11,329 nucleotides of DNA from Enterosoma sp964427595. Its GTDB lineage: Bacteria > Bacillota_I > Bacilli_A > RFN20 > CAG-288. Under the pieces are notes generated by a model. The model was not told where the DNA came from. It saw only the letters and a program-made list of their open reading frames with translations, and did not search any database. Positions 7,955 through 11,329 of the stretch are shown in pieces (positions within the stretch are counted from its first letter, which is position 1; every line of letters starts with the position of its first letter). The stretch covers positions 1 to 11,329 of the forward strand of contig CAYRUQ010000029.1 in assembly GCA_964427595.1 (NCBI GenBank), written 5' to 3'. The position numbers were made by a program, and so were the translations under genes.

Positions 7955-8104
7955 ATGATTAGCCATGAATATATCTTATTGCTTTATGTTCACATCATTC
8001 TCTCTTTTTATCTTCACGAAAAGCCTGCCTGTATCTATTTATTTCACTATCAAATGAAACAACACTTTAAACACTATAAACAACAATATTTTCCTAACTC
8101 TTAA
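7955..8104 (+). other. Doubtful 49-codon open frame in the spacer
   Basis: An ATG at 7955 opens a 49-aa frame with a hydrophobic stretch (YILLLYVHIILSFYL, about residues 6-20) followed by a His/Lys/Gln/Tyr-rich tail. TTAGGG stands directly before the ATG, which is too close for a good ribosome binding site. A promoter-like pair lies about 80 bases upstream and a terminator-like hairpin about 10 bases after the stop, which is the only reason to mention it. I do not recognise the sequence and think it more likely that any transcript here is noncoding or a leader. Confidence 0.15.
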
Positions 8105-8113
8105 CCGGACTAT

Positions 8114-8141
8114 AAACCAAGGATTCATGGTTTTCTTTTTC
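8114..8141 (+). terminator. Weak terminator-like hairpin in the spacer
   Basis: AAACCA (8114-8119) pairs with TGGTTT (8128-8133) around an 8-base loop, and is followed by a T-rich tract (TCTTTTTC). The stem is only six base pairs with two G-C-rich steps, so it is weak. It lies 112 bases before the lipoprotein start, where it could end a short plus-strand RNA or act as an attenuator. Confidence 0.25.
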
Positions 8142-8242
8142 TCGCAGATTTGGAACCGCTTTTTCTTTTTAAACTCGAATATAAGTCAACAACTTTTACA
8201 GATTATTTGGAAATATTAAGTAAAAAAGTTATTCTTTTTTGT

Positions 8243-8247
8243 AGGAG
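8243..8247 (+). promoter_or_regulatory. Ribosome binding site of the lipoprotein gene
   Basis: AGGAG is followed by five A residues and the ATG at 8253. The spacing is slightly short for this ATG and eleven bases for the ATG at 8259, so both starts are feasible. They differ by only two residues before the signal peptide. Confidence 0.75.
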
Positions 8248-8252
8248 AAAAA

Positions 8253-9947
8253 ATGATTATGCGTAAAAATAAATTCGTGTTGCTATCATTAATAGCTTTA
8301 TTTGGCTTAGTTTCATGTGACATTGATACAAGCTCAACAACTAGTACTAGTACTGATTCTAGCAGTCAAACATCTGTTGAAAGCTCTAGCTTTATTTCCT
8401 CAGCAAGTGAGGAGAGCAGTAGTAGTTCAGTTGAAGAGGAAGAAGATAAGAACTGGACTGATGAAGAAATCGAATTGATGACTGAGATCATCGGTCATCC
8501 AGTTCCTTTCTTTGATTTTAAAGAATATGGTCTTTCTTATTCTTTTAGACAAGCTACTGATTATAATGGAAACCCCGCTTTAGTTTTAGAGGTTGAAGAT
8601 GCCGATATTGAAATAAGAGACGCTTATATTGCAGCTCAAGTAGCTACTGATTATGAAGATCAAACTAGTTACTATACAGGTCAAATTTCAGCTGGAGTCA
8701 GCATATTATATGCGTCTTATCCTGATTTCTGGGGCATTCAACAACAAGTATCTCTCGTCTCTGATTCTTCAATCATCACTGAAGAAGGAGAGCTCGGCAC
8801 TTTGCAGGCCGTCTTCTTCCAAGATACTGTTCCTTTAACTGAATGGCCTGCTGATGAATTAGCTTATTATGTGCAATCACTCTTCAGTCTCGCTGTTGAG
8901 ATTCCAGCTCCTAACTCTACTTTGGATGAGAAAACTTATTATTCTTTAACTTACGGATACAATTACTCAGTTTATCGTTATTTCATCATTCTCACCGCTA
9001 CTGGTGATTTCACTGATTATAAGAACGATTTGATTGATGCTGGTTGGACTGACATCCCTGACTTTGATGATGGTAACGGGTATTCTTATCTTTATTCTCC
9101 TGATACATCTCTCGGTGTCTATTTATACGACTATGATGAGAGTTCTGATACCACTTCTTTATGGTTCACAACTAATAGATATTTAGTTGATTGGCCTAGT
9201 GAAACAATCGATGAGACGCTGACTACGATGACCGGTAATGAGAATCACACCCCCTTACCTGCTGTTGAAGCTAGCTTATATCAATTCAATCTTTATTCTA
9301 GTGGTAAATCCTTCTATCTATATTGCTATGAATATAGTGATACTGAAGCTTATATAAATCTCTTACTTGAAAACGAATTTGAGAGATTCGTCTATCCTGG
9401 TGCCTCTGGTTATTATGATCCTTTACATGAATATATCGTCGAGGTCGGTTATAGTTCTAATTTAGAATGTACGATTATCACTGTCTCTCTCTTTGATGAT
9501 GACTACTTAACTGAGTGGCCTGGCGATTTACTTGATTCTTATATCGCTATGCAGACCAGTGACATCAGCGGGTTTGAAGCTACCATCCCTGATCCGGGCT
9601 GGTTTGATTATTACTATCTCTCTTTCTATCCCTATTCGGAAACCATGTTCATCGATCTTGAAATGTATGAATATGATGATGATTTCAATGTCGTCGATCG
9701 TTCTGATGATATGTATGAATTCTTAGAAGACTATGGATGGGAAGAAGCACCCGAATCAATAGCTGAAGCTCTCAAACTAGATGTCCCTCTCTACATGGAT
9801 TCAGCCACTAGACAAATCGTCTTCTATATCAATTTCACCTCATCTTTTGGAACTAATATGTATATCCAACGTTTTGATGTTGATGCATACTTGGCACAAT
9901 ACGGATCTAGCTCTTTAACTAAACAGCCTATTCCGGTTGAACTCTGA
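8253..9947 (+). CDS. Secreted lipoprotein with Ser-rich linker and degenerate repeats
   Basis: The function is not recognised. The 564-aa precursor begins with a lipoprotein signal: basic MRKNK, a hydrophobic core, and lipobox LVSC with Cys22 as the lipidated residue. A Ser/Thr/Glu linker follows (about 23-66), as is common in lipoproteins of Bacillota that span the cell wall. The rest is acidic and strongly rich in Tyr, Asp and Ser with few Lys/Arg. It seems to contain four diverged units of 108-130 residues that begin at Trp68, Trp198, Trp314 and Trp422; the last three share an LTEWP or LVDWP opening and a short helix. Each later unit then has alternating Tyr-rich strands and a helix such as DYKNDLIDAGW (255-265) or MYEFLEDYGW (487-496). 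AGGAG at 8243-8247 lies five bases before the ATG at 8253; the ATG at 8259 is an alternative start. No partner gene is adjacent. Surface adhesin, binding protein or scaffold are possible, none shown. Confidence 0.85.
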   Translation: MIMRKNKFVLLSLIALFGLVSCDIDTSSTTSTSTDSSSQTSVESSSFISSASEESSSSSVEEEEDKNWTDEEIELMTEIIGHPVPFFDFKEYGLSYSFRQATDYNGNPALVLEVEDADIEIRDAYIAAQVATDYEDQTSYYTGQISAGVSILYASYPDFWGIQQQVSLVSDSSIITEEGELGTLQAVFFQDTVPLTEWPADELAYYVQSLFSLAVEIPAPNSTLDEKTYYSLTYGYNYSVYRYFIILTATGDFTDYKNDLIDAGWTDIPDFDDGNGYSYLYSPDTSLGVYLYDYDESSDTTSLWFTTNRYLVDWPSETIDETLTTMTGNENHTPLPAVEASLYQFNLYSSGKSFYLYCYEYSDTEAYINLLLENEFERFVYPGASGYYDPLHEYIVEVGYSSNLECTIITVSLFDDDYLTEWPGDLLDSYIAMQTSDISGFEATIPDPGWFDYYYLSFYPYSETMFIDLEMYEYDDDFNVVDRSDDMYEFLEDYGWEEAPESIAEALKLDVPLYMDSATRQIVFYINFTSSFGTNMYIQRFDVDAYLAQYGSSSLTKQPIPVEL

Positions 9948-9951
9948 TTTA

Positions 9952-9969
9952 AATCTTTCTAAAGAGATT
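9952..9969. terminator. Possible hairpin terminator between the convergent genes
   Basis: AATCTTT and AAGAGATT form a 7-bp stem with one G-U pair and a CTAA loop, starting five bases after the lipoprotein stop and covering the stop of the cation transporter. On the plus strand it is followed by a pyrimidine-rich CTTCTTCGACTTT, not a pure U-tract. It is weak, but it is the only candidate in the 11-bp gap. Confidence 0.3.
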
Positions 9970-11212
9970 CTTCTTCGACTTTCATCCCATAAAGAAAATC
10001 AGTCGAAGAATCATCAAATTTGATAGCTAAATAAACCTTCTTACCATACTTGTTATCGGTATGTTTTAAGATTGTTTGTGTGACTTCTTTTCTCCCTTTT
10101 TCAGAATCATTATCAGTAGGTATAACGACATCAAAAATCAAATTGACATGATTCTCACCCGAGACGATTCTAAAATCATGGAAAGTGACTTTAAAGGGAA
10201 GCTCCTTTAAAGCCACATGAACAAGTTCTCTATATCTATTAGTATCAGGGTCATCAAGAAGTATCGGATCCATGTGTATAGTGAGATTGATACCTATTTT
10301 TTCTTGTGCTTCTCTTTCTATTTCATCACAAAGAGAATGAGAGATTAACACATTCTCTTTAGCATCGACTTCCACATGGATGACAGCGAAGATATTAAGA
10401 CCATAATAATGCATCGTCAAATCGTGCATTCCTAAAACACCTTTATGAGAATTAATGAGATTTGTTAGTGCTTCTATCATCTTTTTATCTGCTTTCTTTC
10501 CTATTAAGATATCTGCAGATTGTCTTAAGATTCCTATTCCAGAAACAATGACTAGTAAAGCCACTATGATAGTGAAGAAACAATCGACAGAATAGGATGT
10601 GAACCAAGTTATCAAGACGCCTACAATGACAAGGCTAGTTCCTATCACATCATTTAAAGAGTCTTTGCTTAAAGCCTTCAAAGGAAGAGAGTTTATCCTT
10701 TTCCCTAAGCTATGATACAGAAGAGCTTGGCAGACTTTTAAAAAGACGGCCATAAAAAGAATCGATAAAGTGACGATATATTCAACATAGGAAATCTCAG
10801 CAGTCAAAGGAGAAGAAGTCTCAATCATCGAGTTGATAAACGCAACTAAATCAACTATTCCTTGATAAAGCATCATCAAACCTAATGCTATGATGATAAA
10901 AGAGATGATGAGAGAGATGATGTATTCCATCCTTTGATGACCGAAAGGATGATCATCATCAGCTTTCTTAGCAGAGACTTTAAATCCGAAAATAGAGATA
11001 GCATTATTTCCAAAATCAGAGAGATTATTAACTGAGTCGGCTAAGATTGAAAACATATTCAAAATAAGACCGATTGTTATCTTAGCTATAAACAGGATGA
11101 AATTAGTGATTAAACCAAAACAGGATCCTAAAAAACCATAGCGTTTCTTAACGACAGGATCTTCAGTCTTCTGATAGTCTTTTACGAACAATTTCAAGAG
11201 CAGAGTAGTCAT
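9959..11212 (-). CDS. Cation diffusion facilitator (divalent metal exporter)
   Basis: This inner-membrane antiporter of the CDF family moves divalent metal out of the cell in exchange for protons; the product is 417 aa. Six membrane segments can be read (about 28-48, 51-75, 97-117, 145-165, 186-205, 212-230). Family motifs are ADSVNNLSD in helix 2 (58-66), the loop DDDHPFGHQRMEY (85-97) and SKDSLNDVIG in helix 5 (182-191). Asp184 stands where zinc-type members usually have His; with the NNLSD motif this resembles the manganese-exporting MneS/YeaB branch, so Mn2+ is a plausible but unproven substrate. The C-terminus is longer than in YiiP (300 aa): a His-containing cytoplasmic domain (about 240-315) is followed by a further 100 residues with HDFRIVSGENHVNLIFD. 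I prefer the ATG at 11212-11210, with GGAG eight bases upstream, over the TTG at 11263, which coincides with the predicted transcription start. Confidence 0.93.
   Translation of the reverse strand: MTTLLLKLFVKDYQKTEDPVVKKRYGFLGSCFGLITNFILFIAKITIGLILNMFSILADSVNNLSDFGNNAISIFGFKVSAKKADDDHPFGHQRMEYIISLIISFIIIALGLMMLYQGIVDLVAFINSMIETSSPLTAEISYVEYIVTLSILFMAVFLKVCQALLYHSLGKRINSLPLKALSKDSLNDVIGTSLVIVGVLITWFTSYSVDCFFTIIVALLVIVSGIGILRQSADILIGKKADKKMIEALTNLINSHKGVLGMHDLTMHYYGLNIFAVIHVEVDAKENVLISHSLCDEIEREAQEKIGINLTIHMDPILLDDPDTNRYRELVHVALKELPFKVTFHDFRIVSGENHVNLIFDVVIPTDNDSEKGRKEVTQTILKHTDNKYGKKVYLAIKFDDSSTDFLYGMKVEEESL
9971..10010. repeat. 10-bp perfect inverted repeat in the 3' end of the transporter gene
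   Basis: TTCTTCGACT (9971-9980) and AGTCGAAGAA (10001-10010) are exact inverted copies with a 20-base loop. They lie within the last 18 codons of the transporter, just beyond the weak hairpin at 9952-9969. The pair may slow or end plus-strand transcription coming from the lipoprotein gene, though no U-tract follows. Confidence 0.35.
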
Positions 11213-11220
11213 ATTAATGG

Positions 11221-11224
11221 CTCC
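11221..11224 (-). promoter_or_regulatory. Ribosome binding site supporting the transporter start at 11212
   Basis: GGAG in the minus-strand RNA stands eight bases before the ATG at 11212-11210, inside a leader of about 50 nt. No comparable site can exist for the TTG at 11263. Confidence 0.7.
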
Positions 11225-11269
11225 AGTTAATGATAATGAGTTATTTAAATAACCATCCCACAACTTATT

Positions 11270-11298
11270 ATTCTATAGTTTGATATCAGTTGTCTCAA
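11270..11298 (-). promoter_or_regulatory. Promoter of the cation transporter gene
   Basis: On the minus strand TTGAGA (11298-11293) is followed by a 17-base spacer and TAGAAT (11275-11270), each matching the sigma-A consensus at five of six positions. Transcription would start near 11263, about 50 bases before the preferred ATG. Confidence 0.7.
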
Positions 11299-11301
11299 AC
11301 T
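11277..11301. promoter_or_regulatory. Candidate operator: inverted repeat across the transporter promoter
   Basis: AGTTTGA (11277-11283) and TCAAACT (11295-11301) are perfect inverted copies separated by 11 bases. Together they fill the promoter spacer and cover the -35 box, a position suited to a dimeric repressor. A second, overlapping pair, CAGTT/AACTG (11287-11302), is also present. The sequence does not match a metal-regulator box that I know, so the regulator is unnamed. Confidence 0.4.
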
Positions 11302-11329
11302 GATTGATTTCTTTTAGCCGTCTATAATA

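Larger units (their letters stand above)
7650..8252. other. Long divergent intergenic region between lysS and the lipoprotein gene
   Basis: These 603 AT-rich bases separate two divergent genes. The first 75 hold the lysS ribosome binding site and promoter. Beyond these I see only small palindromes (GAATATATTC at 7735-7744; ATCAG/CTGAT at 7762-7773; GATTATA/TATAATC at 7860-7877), a promoter-like pair on the plus strand, short open frames on both strands, and a weak terminator-like hairpin near 8114-8138. No tRNA, known riboswitch or recognisable pseudogene is visible. It is long for a genome that overlaps its genes elsewhere, so it may contain an RNA gene or regulatory leader that I cannot name. 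Confidence 0.5.

Noticed and set aside
7983..8060. Minus-strand stretch reading SEINRYRQAFREDKKRE before a stop
   Set aside because: It resembles a protein C-terminus, but it is only about 23 codons after a TAA, has no start codon, and matches no family I know.
8137..8160. A tRNA T-arm-like sequence on the minus strand (GCGGTTCCAAATCTGCG)
   Set aside because: The loop does not match the GTTCRANNC consensus exactly and no acceptor stem, anticodon arm or D-arm can be placed around it.
8207..8235. TTGGAA-17-TATTCT as a lipoprotein promoter
   Set aside because: Both boxes match only four of six positions, and the predicted start would fall right at the ribosome binding site.
8653..8838. Plus-strand frames of about 60 codons inside the lipoprotein gene (also 9532-9726)
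   Set aside because: Both are in other frames within a gene that has a good signal peptide and continuous repeats.
11213..11263. TTG start for the metal exporter adding 17 residues
   Set aside because: The TTG coincides with the predicted transcription start, has no ribosome binding site, and the added residues do not resemble CDF N-termini.

Overview
The window comes from an AT-rich genome of a low-GC Gram-positive type (Bacillota in the broad sense). The protein set, the Ser/Thr-rich lipoprotein and the AGA/CTT-rich codon use would suit an uncultured gut lineage near Erysipelotrichia or the Mollicutes, but that placement is inference. TGA is a genuine stop here: it ends lysS, the lipase-like gene, the ABC ATPase, the permease, tldD and the lipoprotein. 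The organism therefore uses the standard bacterial code and not the Mycoplasma code.

Layout. Positions 1-215 hold no convincing gene: a 10-bp inverted repeat, a startless open frame, and possibly a few codons of a further gene at the edge. Positions 216-7649 on the minus strand form one compact six-gene operon, transcribed lysS -> Mbeg1-like alpha/beta hydrolase -> ABC ATPase -> ABC-2 permease -> tldD -> tldE. The first four junctions are 4-bp ATGA overlaps, and tldD/tldE are separated by one base (TGA-G-ATG). A good sigma-A-type promoter lies just upstream of lysS and predicts a leader of about 38 nt. Positions 7650-8252 are a divergent, AT-rich spacer of about 600 bp. It contains the lysS promoter, several small inverted repeats, and a possible short plus-strand unit (promoter-like pair, 49-codon frame, weak terminator-like hairpin). 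Positions 8253-9947 on the plus strand encode a secreted lipoprotein with a Ser-rich linker and what look like four degenerate repeats. Convergent to it, ending 11 bp away, is a cation diffusion facilitator (minus strand, start best placed at 11212). Its promoter lies at the right edge and overlaps a perfect 7-bp inverted repeat that could be an operator.

How the genes fit together. LysRS is housekeeping and may simply lend its promoter to the genes behind it. The ABC ATPase and permease together make one exporter of the two-component ABC-2 type. TldD and TldE make one heteromeric metalloprotease, known in other bacteria to process modified peptides. An exporter, a peptide-trimming protease and a hydrolase in one translationally coupled unit invite the hypothesis of a peptide or lipid maturation/export function. 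No precursor peptide gene is visible, so this remains a hypothesis. The lipoprotein and the metal exporter are separate transcription units. Nothing in the window is a clear mobile element, CRISPR array, tRNA or rRNA.
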